Below are positions 8,394 to 16,621 of a DNA stretch of 64,000 nucleotides, piece by piece. The notes under the pieces are model-generated. The model was not told the DNA's origin. It saw nothing but the letters and a program-made list of their open reading frames with translations, and made no database searches. Each line of letters begins with the position of its first letter. Positions within the stretch are counted from its first letter, which is position 1. The position numbers and the translations under genes were made by a program. The DNA is from SM1-46 sp002451215. GTDB taxonomy: Bacteria > Pseudomonadota > Gammaproteobacteria > Acidiferrobacterales > Sulfurifustaceae. The stretch is taken from assembly GCA_002451215.1 (NCBI GenBank), contig DKBM01000006.1, forward strand, positions 1 to 64,000, given 5' to 3'.

Positions 8394-8542
8394 ATCGTTG
8401 GCCCAGGGCTAGTTTCGGTAGCTTAACGCAGCGGCGCATCGGGGGCGACGGTCGAACCATGGTTGGCCGCGTCGAGGCGCAGGCATACAATAATTCCGCG
8501 TGCCGGTGCGTGTGGTCGCGTCTCAAGGGTATGGGAGAGCAC

Positions 8543-9709
8543 ATGGGGGAAATGGAAGCCGTATCACCTTTGCGCGGGCTTTATCAGCTTACGCCACAGG
8601 GAGCGCTCGCGTTTTATAACCGTGTCGGCGAGCAGGTCATTGACCAGGAGCTCACGGCGCTGTTTCAGCCGTATGCATTGCGGCTGCTCGTCGACTATCT
8701 GCGCGATCCGCAGGCAGAGGTCGAGGGCGCGCCGTATCGCATCGCCGTATTGGGCAATCTTCCGGACCGGCGTTGGCGGAGCATGACGCTGATTGTGGAA
8801 ACGCCGGTGCTGCTGCGTCTCTACCGTGTACAGCAGGCGCGACGTGACGAGATCACTCTTTTCCAGCGCCAAAACCGCCAGCAGAGTGCCTATCGCGGCA
8901 TGCAGATGTTGCTTGAGTATAAGCAGGACACGCTACCGGGCGTGCCGATCTATTGCCCGGTCCTGTTCGACCGTCGTACCACGCTCGCGCAGTATCCCGA
9001 TCTGCTCGATCACGATCCGCCGGCGAAGCCACAAGACGTTCCCGTATTCGAGGTCGTAAACCTGTTGTTGGCGTTGCCGAGCAGCATGCGTATGCAGGCA
9101 CCGGTGTGGGCGCTCATGCGGCGCATCTATCAGGGTGTGGTTGAACGCGAACTGCGCGGCACCGACAAACGTGATCTGTCTGCGCTGCTCGAGGCTCATG
9201 TGGCCGAGTTCGCGGGCGGAGAGCCGCGCCGGACTGAGGGACCATTCGCATCGTTGGGCGCACGTGCGGCGGGTGCCACCACCGCCAACGGAACGTTTCC
9301 GGGCGCCGATGGCATTGTCACGCGGGTAACGCAGGCAATCGAGCCAGCCGCATTGCGCCGGTTCCAGCGACTGGGTTCGCTTAGCCTGCATGAGCTTGGT
9401 CAGCTGGCTGCCGATGCGCAGGTGTATTTCGCCCCCGCGGGCGTCGAGTTGCTGAAACGCGACTCAGTCGATGACGGTACGCTTTACTTGTTACGTGGCA
9501 CGGTCTCATTGAAGGCAGCAGATGGTAGCGTGGAGCGTATAGAGGGAGGCAGCGACAAGGCACGCTCGCCGATCGCGTCACTCAAACCGCGCAAGTACGA
9601 TGTGTGGACGCAGACGCCGGTGCATTTTCTGTGGGTGCCGGACGTAGTCTTTGCCGCGCTTGCCCCCCAGCCGGCGACGTTCGGCGTAGAGACCCGTCCG
9701 CGCGGCTGA
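8543..9709 (+). CDS. Cyclic-nucleotide-binding-like protein, paralog B
   Basis: 388 aa from ATG 8543, preferred because GGGAGAG precedes it; ATG 8531 is an alternative. Same layout as the protein at 3425-4509: an unrecognised N-terminal domain with FQRQNRQQSAYRGMQMLLE, YCPVLFDRRTTLAQY and VFEVVNLLLALP, a variable linker (about residues 220-255), and a C-terminal barrel (VYFAPAGVELLKRD...GTLYLLRGTVSL) closing with ASLKPRKYDVWTQTPVHFLWVPD. The phosphate-binding cassette of true cAMP/c-di-GMP-binding domains (RxA-type) is not visible, so ligand binding is uncertain. No DNA-binding helix-turn-helix is seen. Function unknown; see the finding on the paralog pair. Confidence 0.65.
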   Translation: MGEMEAVSPLRGLYQLTPQGALAFYNRVGEQVIDQELTALFQPYALRLLVDYLRDPQAEVEGAPYRIAVLGNLPDRRWRSMTLIVETPVLLRLYRVQQARRDEITLFQRQNRQQSAYRGMQMLLEYKQDTLPGVPIYCPVLFDRRTTLAQYPDLLDHDPPAKPQDVPVFEVVNLLLALPSSMRMQAPVWALMRRIYQGVVERELRGTDKRDLSALLEAHVAEFAGGEPRRTEGPFASLGARAAGATTANGTFPGADGIVTRVTQAIEPAALRRFQRLGSLSLHELGQLAADAQVYFAPAGVELLKRDSVDDGTLYLLRGTVSLKAADGSVERIEGGSDKARSPIASLKPRKYDVWTQTPVHFLWVPDVVFAALAPQPATFGVETRPRG

Positions 9710-9732
9710 TTGCGCGCGGCAAGCGCTGACCT

Positions 9733-10713
9733 TCAATCCGCCGTTGCGGCGCTGCGCGCCGGCGACCCTACCCAGAAGCCGACGTCCTTGTCGAGAAACT
9801 CATCGACGGACATGTAATGCGAGCCGTCGCACGAGAACGTCAGACCGACCATCCCGTTCATGATGTTAAGTGAGCCGGAACGCAGATAAAGTGTTTCGTC
9901 GGCAAAGCGCAGCATCTTGAACTGCTGCAGGACATCCATGATGTGCTCGGGCGCGGTCTTGGCCGCAGCCGGATAGTCCTGTATCGCATAGGCGAGGCAG
10001 ATGTCGGGATCGATGATCTCCTCGACGCCGTGAATGTGGTAGTTGTAGGGGTCACCATACAGCCAGAACGAACAGCGACCGCTCGAGAAGTGAATTTTGC
10101 TGTGAAACACGCCGTGCCGGCGCATCAGCGTATCAATCAGGTCGAGGGCTTCATCGATATGTTGATCGAGCAGGCTCGTCGATCGGGTTTGCAGGAACAC
10201 CATCCCGCGGACCGATGGATCGCCTCGGAACTGCTGCCACTGGCGTAGCCGGGCAGGTAACTCAGGCGCACCGAGGCGGGGATCACGCAGCAGGTCGCGA
10301 ACTGCGAAGTCGGCAGCGATGAAGCCCAGTAGTTGGTTCCCCCGGCTCACCGCCTGCAGTGCGGTAATGACGTCGTCATAGGTGTACTTGGAAAGGTATA
10401 CCGAGGAGAGCATGACACCCTTGAACGGCAGGTGGTTCTTCAGGTAGGGACGTTGCGAGAGATCACGCCCTCGCCAGCTGGAATCAGGCCCGGCGGCGCG
10501 AATCATCGACGAGACCTCGATACCGTTGATGTCCCACGCATACAACAAGTGGCAGTCGGGCACGCTCGGCAGACCGGCCTCAAGAACGTGATCCAGCGCG
10601 TCGGCATCCGGCCAAACGCGTGCGGCGTTTTCCGCGAGCCGCGCGAGCGGCAGACCAACGGCGTCTGCCAACGCGGCCTTCTTGGCAAGAACAACTTGCT
10701 GGATTGTGTTCAC
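9733..10713 (-). CDS. Soluble PDC (Cache-like) sensor-domain protein
   Basis: 326 aa, GTG start. Residues about 50-145 carry the hallmark of a PDC/dCache sensor module (HLLYAWDINGIEVSSMI...GRDLSQRPYLKNHLPFKGVMLSSVYLSKYTYDDVITALQAVSRG), the GxDxSxRPYF-like motif that lines the ligand pocket. Cache domains are normally periplasmic and tethered to a kinase, cyclase or chemoreceptor; here no signal peptide or membrane helix is present and no output domain is recognised. The C-terminal half (LDLIDTLMRRHGVFHSKIHFSSGRCSFWLYGDPYNYHIHG) is unidentified. The Shine-Dalgarno is weak. It stands alone between two genes on the opposite strand. Confidence 0.65.
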   Translation of the reverse strand: MNTIQQVVLAKKAALADAVGLPLARLAENAARVWPDADALDHVLEAGLPSVPDCHLLYAWDINGIEVSSMIRAAGPDSSWRGRDLSQRPYLKNHLPFKGVMLSSVYLSKYTYDDVITALQAVSRGNQLLGFIAADFAVRDLLRDPRLGAPELPARLRQWQQFRGDPSVRGMVFLQTRSTSLLDQHIDEALDLIDTLMRRHGVFHSKIHFSSGRCSFWLYGDPYNYHIHGVEEIIDPDICLAYAIQDYPAAAKTAPEHIMDVLQQFKMLRFADETLYLRSGSLNIMNGMVGLTFSCDGSHYMSVDEFLDKDVGFWVGSPARSAATAD

Positions 10714-10887
10714 GTCGAACCGCTTGTTGAGTGAGTTCTGCGAACCGGGTGGAAGGTTGCGCCAATACGCGTGATTATTCCATGGGTGGGCGCCTCTAGC
10801 GACACCGTGTTAACATGCGGGCGCGACAAACGCCGTCGCGTTTTGTTCCGAGCACATAGTCTTCCGTCACCTCCCGGATTGCGTTCT

Positions 10888-11286
10888 ATGGATAAAACCG
10901 ATTTCAGCGATCGTTCCGAGCTGGCGCGATCGATCGTCGCGTTGCTCGATTCCTGGGGCGTCGACACCGAGGCGCAAATCGGCTTGCTCGCCCTGCCCAC
11001 CGACACGCGAGCCGGCGCCATTCGTCAATATCGGCAGGGCAAGCCGCTGCCCGAGCTGGCAGCGATGGATGAGCGCATCGAGCATCTGCTTGGAATCGCT
11101 GACGCCTTGCGCACCTCGTATCCGCATACTGCTCAGGGCGGAGCCATCTGGATGAATCGCGTAAACGCCCGATTCGGCGATCGCACCCCGCTGGAGGCGA
11201 TGCTGCAGGATGGCATGGCCGGCATCTTTGCGGTGCGCACGCATCTCGACTGCGCTTACGACTGGTACGTCGACAGCCGCCGCTGA
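10888..11286 (+). CDS. Xre/MbcA/ParS-type antitoxin, toxin-binding domain (DUF2384)
   Basis: 132 aa from ATG 10888. The C-terminal half has the signature of the ParS/MbcA toxin-binding domain: WMNRVNARFGDRTPLEAMLQDGMAGIFAVRTHLD, where the N-x-x-FGxRTPLExMLxGxxxGIxxVRxxLD pattern is diagnostic. The N-terminal half (LARSIVALLDSWGVDTEAQIGLLAL...AIRQYRQGKPLPEL) is the Xre-like helical domain. In most genomes these antitoxins pair with a downstream RES-domain NAD-degrading toxin; no RES gene follows here, only about 300 bases without a convincing gene. It may be an orphan, or act as a transcription factor or with a toxin elsewhere. Confidence 0.8.
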   Translation: MDKTDFSDRSELARSIVALLDSWGVDTEAQIGLLALPTDTRAGAIRQYRQGKPLPELAAMDERIEHLLGIADALRTSYPHTAQGGAIWMNRVNARFGDRTPLEAMLQDGMAGIFAVRTHLDCAYDWYVDSRR

Positions 11287-11583
11287 AGCGGCGCCTAGTG
11301 TGGTTTGAGTGCCCTTGCGCAGTGCTCGCGCCTATTTAGACTGAGCTGAAGATCCCCGCCAGCCTGCGTACACCGCGCCTTCGCGCCGGCTTCGAGCACG
11401 CCATGCGCGGCGGCCATCTGCCGGATCCGGAGTTTTTCCGGCTTTCGTTCCACATGGGCTTTCGTGCGGCCAAGCTATGTCGACCTGAAATCCGTCGCCG
11501 TCAAGGCATCCGTGAGTTTCCGCGGCGTGCGCGGATCCGTTTGCGCGCGATCCGCTAGCGCATGCCGCGAAAGTTCGCCACGT
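11287..11583. other. Intergenic stretch with a possible tiny ORF
   Basis: Lies between the antitoxin gene and the convergent FKBP gene. An open frame without stops runs from about 11340 to TAG 11556-11558, with an ATG at 11403 giving a 51-residue arginine-rich peptide (MRGGHLPDPEFFRLSFHMGF...). It has a fairly coding-like third-position pattern but no Shine-Dalgarno sequence. It may be a small gene or a remnant; it does not resemble a RES toxin. Nothing else is evident. Confidence 0.25.
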
Positions 11584-12270
11584 CTATTTCTTATTCTTGA
11601 CGGCCAATAGCTCGATCTCGAACTCCAGCGTCTCGTTCGGTCCAATGGCACGACCTGCGCCGCGCTCACCGTAGGCGAGGTTGGCAGGAACCCAGACCTG
11701 CCACTTGGCCCCTTCTTTCATTAGCGGTAGCACTTCTTGCCAGCCCTGAATGACGCCACCCACGGGGAACGTCGCGGTCTGGTTGCGCTTATAGGAGCTG
11801 TCGAATTCGGTGCCATTCAGAAGCGTGCCGCGGTAATGCACCTCCACGGTGTCGCTGGTCTTGGGTTGCTTGCCCTTGCCGTCTTTCAGTACCTTGTACT
11901 GCAGACCCGAGGGGAGCGTGATGACTCCCTCCTTCTTCTTGTTTTCAGCCAGAAAAGCCTGACCTGCTTCGAGGTTCTTCTTGGCGAGCACCTCGCGTTC
12001 GGCCGCCCGGCGCTGGTGCTGCGCTTGAACCGCTGCCTTGATTTCCTCATCAGTTAACTTGGCCGGAGCGCCGCTCAGCCCGTCCTGCACGCCCTGAACG
12101 AGTGCCTTGGAATCTATCTCGGCCCCTTGGTGCTTCATGCTCTGGCCGACCTGCAGGCCGACGGCATAGCTGAATCGTTCCTTATCGCTCTGGGGTTTGT
12201 TCGCGGCCATATTGCAGGCAGCAAAAAGCAGACAAGTGGCGGCAAGTCCGAGTTGAGTCACGATTCTCAT
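11584..12270 (-). CDS. FKBP-type peptidyl-prolyl cis-trans isomerase, Mip-like lipoprotein
   Basis: 228 aa from ATG 12270 (GGAG lies upstream). The N-terminus is a lipoprotein signal with lipobox LFAAC, Cys19 being the lipid-modified residue; Asn follows, so outer-membrane targeting is likely. Residues about 30-115 form the helical dimerisation domain of the Mip/FkpA group (SYAVGLQVGQSMKHQG..., then a long charged helix AVQAQHQRRAAEREVLAKK). The C-terminal FKBP domain has VEVHYRGTLLNGTEFDSSYKR, FPVGGVIQGWQEVLPLMKEGAKWQVWVPANLAYGERG and FEIELL, with the aromatic residues of the active pocket kept. Acts as a periplasmic folding catalyst/chaperone. Downstream of dadA on the same strand with a 96-base gap. 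Confidence 0.9.
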   Translation of the reverse strand: MRIVTQLGLAATCLLFAACNMAANKPQSDKERFSYAVGLQVGQSMKHQGAEIDSKALVQGVQDGLSGAPAKLTDEEIKAAVQAQHQRRAAEREVLAKKNLEAGQAFLAENKKKEGVITLPSGLQYKVLKDGKGKQPKTSDTVEVHYRGTLLNGTEFDSSYKRNQTATFPVGGVIQGWQEVLPLMKEGAKWQVWVPANLAYGERGAGRAIGPNETLEFEIELLAVKNKK

Positions 12271-12366
12271 GTGTGCTCCGGGTAAGAAAGGAAGGGGTGC
12301 GTGTTGCGTTATGGCTGCGTTGGCCCGGCATTCTCGCCGCAATCACCCGCGGCGCCAAGAGGGATT

Positions 12367-13629
12367 TCATTGAATCGCCGAAAACCGCGCCAGAGTCAAG
12401 CCATCCAGCTCGATCTCTGGTGTGCGTCCGGAGATGAGATCCGCCACTACGCGGGCCGATCCGTTACTCATGGTCCAGCCCAGAGTGCCATGACCGGTGT
12501 TGAGATATAGGTTCTCGTAGAGAGTTGGACCGAGTAGCGGAACATTATCTGGTGTCATGGGTCGCAGGCCGGCCCAGAACTGCGGTCGTGCGTGTGGCGC
12601 CGCCCGCGGGAAAAGTTCACGAATGACATGCTGCAACGCCTGCTCCCTGGCGGGCGCAATGGCGAGCCCATAACCGGAAACCTCGGCGATTCCGGCAGCC
12701 CGCAGACGATTACCAAGCCGGGTAATGGCGACCTTGTAGCGCTCATCGGTAAGAGTGGACACCGGCCCCGCCGTTTCATCCTCCAGTGTGAGCGTTGCCG
12801 AGTAGCCTTTCACCGGATAGATGGGCAGATTAATTCCAAGCGGGCGCCCAAGTGACGGCGAAAAGCTGCCAGCCGCCAGCACGAAGGCGTCGGCGGTGTC
12901 GCTACCCTTATCAGTGACCATCTCGCGGATCATGCTTCCGTGGGGGATCAGGCGATGGACCGTGGTGTTGAAGCGGAAGGTGACACCGGCGCGTCGTGCC
13001 ACGTCGGCGAGGCCCTGCGTAAACAGGTGTGCGTCACCGGTCTCGTCGTCCGGGAAGCGAATACCGCCGACAAATTTGGCTGGCGAGTGCTGCAGGCCAG
13101 GCTCTATCTCAAGAACACCCTCGCGGTCGAGAAGTTGCGCGCGTATGCCCTCGTGCTCAAGCATCGGTAGCTCGCGCGCGGCGGCAGTCAGGCCGGCGGC
13201 GTCGCGATAAAGCTGCAGTGTGCCGCGCGCGGCCTCGTCATAGCGGATGCCGGTTTGCTGGCGGATATCCTGTAGGCAACGGAAGCTATACCTGGCAAGA
13301 CGGAGCATTCGTGTCTTGTTGACCGTATAGCGCGCTCGGCGCGCATTGCCGAGCATTGCCAACAACCAGCGCCACTGTGCAGGGTCGAGGCGGGGCCTCA
13401 ATACGAGCGGGGAGTGTGCCTGCCACATCCACCGTGCGGCGTTGCGAAGTAGTCCTGGAGCGGCCCACGGGCTGGCATATCCCCACGACACCTGCCCGGC
13501 GTTAGCGTAGCTGGTCTCAAGTCCAGGTGCGCTCTGCCGATCGACCACCACGACGTTATGGCCGGCGCGCTGTAGCTGGTAAGCACAGGCGGTGCCGACG
13601 ACGCCGCTGCCGATAACAAGTACCTTCAT
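12367..13629 (-). CDS. dadA: D-amino-acid dehydrogenase (FAD)
   Basis: 420 aa from ATG 13629, which places the dinucleotide-binding motif VIGSGVVGTACAYQLQRAG at the very N-terminus as in DadA; the longer upstream frame is not supported. Oxidises D-alanine and other D-amino acids to keto acids and passes electrons to the respiratory chain at the inner-membrane face. Family marks include SYANAGQVSWGYASPWAAPG after the first helix, YPVKGYSATL, WAGLRPMTPDNVPLLGP and the C-terminal FAD-contacting GHGTLGWTMSNGSARVVADLI. The alanine racemase gene (dadX) commonly paired with it is not adjacent. It is divergent from the c-di-GMP gene. Confidence 0.88.
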   Translation of the reverse strand: MKVLVIGSGVVGTACAYQLQRAGHNVVVVDRQSAPGLETSYANAGQVSWGYASPWAAPGLLRNAARWMWQAHSPLVLRPRLDPAQWRWLLAMLGNARRARYTVNKTRMLRLARYSFRCLQDIRQQTGIRYDEAARGTLQLYRDAAGLTAAARELPMLEHEGIRAQLLDREGVLEIEPGLQHSPAKFVGGIRFPDDETGDAHLFTQGLADVARRAGVTFRFNTTVHRLIPHGSMIREMVTDKGSDTADAFVLAAGSFSPSLGRPLGINLPIYPVKGYSATLTLEDETAGPVSTLTDERYKVAITRLGNRLRAAGIAEVSGYGLAIAPAREQALQHVIRELFPRAAPHARPQFWAGLRPMTPDNVPLLGPTLYENLYLNTGHGTLGWTMSNGSARVVADLISGRTPEIELDGLTLARFSAIQ

Positions 13630-13965
13630 GGACGGTGGGTATGAACGGCGTGCAGCGTCACTAACGTATAACTGGTACGTCCGGGCGGTGACTGTCGAGT
13701 ATACCCGGCGGCCAGCAGGTCGGATGCCACGGATCGCATCGCACGTCGTTTCCCTGTCGATGGAGAGTCGCCGGCTGGAGGCCACCAAGAGTGACAAACA
13801 TCATGATTCATAAGGGGAATATGTCAGGTCTCTCGCGAGCGCGTACAATTAATCTAGATAGGGTCCCAACTGAGGCCGGCCTGACGACTGACCCATCCTC
13901 CCGAGCGCTGCTGAGCCGGGGGGTGGCACCTGATGTGCCTGTTATTTTGGGGGCTCCAAATAAGA
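13630..13965. other. Divergent intergenic region between dadA and the GGDEF-EAL gene
   Basis: 336 bases with no gene. The part near 13795-13860 is more AT-rich than its surroundings and holds TACAAT at 13844-13849, a possible -10 for the plus-strand gene, with only a poor -35 (ATGTCA at 13821-13826). A second ATG in frame with the GGDEF-EAL gene is at 13933. No clear operator or hairpin was seen. Confidence 0.4.
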
Positions 13966-16347
13966 ATGACTGTTCCGAATTTCATCAGGCGCGCACTTCG
14001 CGTGCGCTTCGTATTGGGCGCCGGCTTTGCCGGCATGCTCCTTCTCATGCTGTTCCTCACGGCAATCGGCATCCAGAACATGGCCGCCGCGCAGACGCGT
14101 CTCGATCGCCTGGTGAACGAGTACATGGCCAAGGTGCACATCGTTCGGGAGATGCGCACGCATGCGCGCGAACGCACGGTGAACATGCAGAAAATGATTC
14201 TGCTCAAGGATGAGTTCGACATCTTGGATCAGACCGTCCAGTTTGATCTGCACGCGGGATCGTTTATCGATCTGCGTCGGCGGCTGCTGGCGATGCCACT
14301 CGCGCCGGAAGAGCGCGAGATCCTGGATCGACAGGGTCGCCTCACCAATGTTGCGGTGCCGCTACAGCGCCGAGTAGTGCAGCTGGTCAAGGCCAATCGC
14401 CGGGCGGACGCGCACGCTCTCTTGCTGGAAAAGGCCATCCCGGCGCAGGATCGGGTGTTTGAGACGCTCCTCGAGTTGGAAGCCCTTCAAGAAGATCGCG
14501 CCGATGAGGCCGTGGAAGAGGCGACGCGTGCCTATGCGCGGGCCCGCATATGGGTGATGGGCCTGTCCGTGCTAACGCTGGCACTGGGTATCTGGATCGC
14601 GCTGGTGGTACTGCGCCTGACCCGGCGTTCGGAGCGCGCACTGCGCGACGAGAAAGAGCGCGCGCAGGTGACCTTGCATTCGATTGGCGAAGCGGTGATT
14701 CGTACCGACGCGCACGGCGCGGTGGAGTACCTTAATCCGGTTGCCGAGCGCCTGACGGGCTGGAACCAGCGCGATGCGCGCGGGCGTCACCTGCTTGAGG
14801 TCATGCACATCGTGCACGACACCACCCGCGAGCCGCTGCAAGACCCGGTCGCGTTGGCCCTGGCCGTGGGTACGGTCGTGACCGATGCCGGCGATACCGT
14901 TCTACTCACGCGCAGCGATGAGGAGCACGCGATTGAACACACGGTCACCCCAATCCGTGATAGCAGTGGTGGTGCGGCCGGCGCGGTCGTTGTGCTGCGG
15001 GATGTCACCGAAATGCGGGCGCTTGGGCGCGAGCTCGTGCATCAGGCCACCCACGATCCGATGACGGGGCTGCTTAACCGGCGCGAGTTCGAGCGCCGCT
15101 TGCAGCAGGCGCTGGACCGGGCCCGCGACGGCAGCGCCGGCGCTCTGTGTTATCTCGATCTCGATCTCTTCAAGACGGTCAACGACACCTGCGGGCATCT
15201 GGCAGGTGATGAATTGCTCAAGCAGTTGAGCCTGTTGTTACGCAATCGTGTACGCAAGGAAGACGTGATGGCTCGGGTCGGGGGCGACGAATTTGCGGTG
15301 CTCCTGTTCGATTGTCCTCTCACCAAGGCGGCGGAAATCGCTGATGGTCTGCGCCGCGCGTTACGCGATTTCCGCTTCGTGTGGGACGACAAGAGCATTG
15401 ATGTCGGCGCAAGCATCGGCGTTGTGCGCGTGGCTGAAAGCAGCGGAGACATCAATGACGTACTGCGAGCGGCGGACGTGGCGTGCCGCATCGCCAAGGA
15501 GGAGGGCCGCAATCGGATCCATCTCTATCAGCTGGACGATCTCACTGTCACGCGCCATCACAGTGAAATCGGATGGGTGCAGCGCATCAATCGCGCGATT
15601 CAGCATGATCGTTTTGTGCTCTATGGCCAGTGGATCATGCCGCTCGCCCGAAGCCGCCAGCTTCTTCCGCACTGCGAGGTGCTGGTACATCTCGAGGAGG
15701 ATGACGGCATTATCGCGCCGATTGCTTTCCTGTCGGCGGCCGAGCGTTACCACCTGATGCCGGCAGTTGATCGCTGGGTAGTCAGTGCAGTGTTCCGCGC
15801 TTTGCGTGACTTGCCGCGCGATTCGGGTGTTTCGTTCAACGTCAATCTGTCGGGGCAGACATTGTGCGACGCTGAGTTCCTGCCTTTCGTGCAACGCGAG
15901 CTGCGCCAGAGCGGCGTGGCTGCTTCGCGCATCTGTTTCGAGATTACTGAAACCGCGGCTGTCACCCACATGAGCCGAGCGGTGGGCCTGATCGGGGCGC
16001 TGCGCGAGGCGGGTTGTTCGTTTGCGCTGGATGATTTCGGAAGCGGATTATCGTCCTTCACATATCTCAAGACCATGCCGGTTGATTTCCTGAAGATCGA
16101 TGGTGCCTTCGTCCGCAATGCGCCGGTGGACCAAACCGACCTGGCCATGGTGAGCTCGATCAATCAGGTGGCGCATATCATGGGGATTCGCACCATTGCC
16201 GAATACGTCGAGACCGATGTCATCCGCACTACACTGGAATCGATCGGGGTCGACTATGGTCAGGGCTATGCGCTGGCGCGTCCGCAGCCGCTGGCCGAAA
16301 TTCTGGAAGAGGTTGCCAAGGGCTATCCGAACATCGCGCACGGGTGA
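13966..16347 (+). CDS. Membrane PAS-GGDEF-EAL c-di-GMP signalling protein
   Basis: 793 aa. Start ATG 13966 (MTVPNFIRR) precedes helix one; ATG 13933 is possible. Domain order: transmembrane helix about 14-35, a periplasmic four-helix-bundle-like sensor about 36-193, helix about 194-217, PAS about 234-345 (SIGEAVIRTDAHG...AERLTGW), GGDEF about 360-520, EAL about 537-785. The GGDEF motif is intact at 439-443 with an RxxD inhibitory site at 430-433, so cyclase activity with product inhibition is plausible. In the EAL domain the signature is CEVLVH (Glu571 kept, Ala replaced by Val, the usual Arg replaced by His), while FEITE, ALDDFGSGLSS, LKIDG and AEYVE are kept. Phosphodiesterase activity is therefore likely but untested. 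Confidence 0.88.
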   Translation: MTVPNFIRRALRVRFVLGAGFAGMLLLMLFLTAIGIQNMAAAQTRLDRLVNEYMAKVHIVREMRTHARERTVNMQKMILLKDEFDILDQTVQFDLHAGSFIDLRRRLLAMPLAPEEREILDRQGRLTNVAVPLQRRVVQLVKANRRADAHALLLEKAIPAQDRVFETLLELEALQEDRADEAVEEATRAYARARIWVMGLSVLTLALGIWIALVVLRLTRRSERALRDEKERAQVTLHSIGEAVIRTDAHGAVEYLNPVAERLTGWNQRDARGRHLLEVMHIVHDTTREPLQDPVALALAVGTVVTDAGDTVLLTRSDEEHAIEHTVTPIRDSSGGAAGAVVVLRDVTEMRALGRELVHQATHDPMTGLLNRREFERRLQQALDRARDGSAGALCYLDLDLFKTVNDTCGHLAGDELLKQLSLLLRNRVRKEDVMARVGGDEFAVLLFDCPLTKAAEIADGLRRALRDFRFVWDDKSIDVGASIGVVRVAESSGDINDVLRAADVACRIAKEEGRNRIHLYQLDDLTVTRHHSEIGWVQRINRAIQHDRFVLYGQWIMPLARSRQLLPHCEVLVHLEEDDGIIAPIAFLSAAERYHLMPAVDRWVVSAVFRALRDLPRDSGVSFNVNLSGQTLCDAEFLPFVQRELRQSGVAASRICFEITETAAVTHMSRAVGLIGALREAGCSFALDDFGSGLSSFTYLKTMPVDFLKIDGAFVRNAPVDQTDLAMVSSINQVAHIMGIRTIAEYVETDVIRTTLESIGVDYGQGYALARPQPLAEILEEVAKGYPNIAHG

Positions 16348-16352
16348 GCGCC

Positions 16353-16370
16353 GAGACGCACCCGCGTCTC
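16353..16370. terminator. Hairpin between convergent genes
   Basis: A perfect 7-bp stem GAGACGC (16353-16359) / GCGTCTC (16364-16370) with a 4-base loop sits just after the GGDEF-EAL stop and touches the end of the convergent ydcH-like gene. There is no T-tract on either strand, so it may be a weak or non-canonical terminator. Confidence 0.35.
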
Positions 16371-16578
16371 AGGCGTGCAGGTCGGGGATGATACGGCTCT
16401 CGAGCTTCGCGACCATGTCCTTGAGCGCCAGCCTGCGTTTCTTCAGGCGGCGCAGCTCGAGCTGATCCATCGTGGCATCGGCACCGAGGCGCTCGATGGC
16501 GCTGTCGAGAGCGCGATGCTCGAGACGCAGTTGTTCCAGCCGCGCACGTAGCTGCGCCCGTTCCGTATCGTCGATCAC
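16369..16578 (-). CDS. YdcH family protein (DUF465)
   Basis: 69 aa, GTG start. Almost wholly helical and charged: ERAQLRARLEQLRLEHRALDSAIERLG...MDQLELRRLKKRRLALKDMVAKLESRI. The LKKRRLALKDxI signature near the C-terminus is that of the small DUF465/YdcH family, predicted to form a helical hairpin. Function is not established. It is the last gene of the pepA-holC-X-valS direction, 43 bases after valS, and may be read through from it. Confidence 0.85.
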   Translation of the reverse strand: MIDDTERAQLRARLEQLRLEHRALDSAIERLGADATMDQLELRRLKKRRLALKDMVAKLESRIIPDLHA

Positions 16579-16621
16579 GGCTTCACAGGTTCCCCGGAAA
16601 CCCGTGGCGATACCCCGGCAC

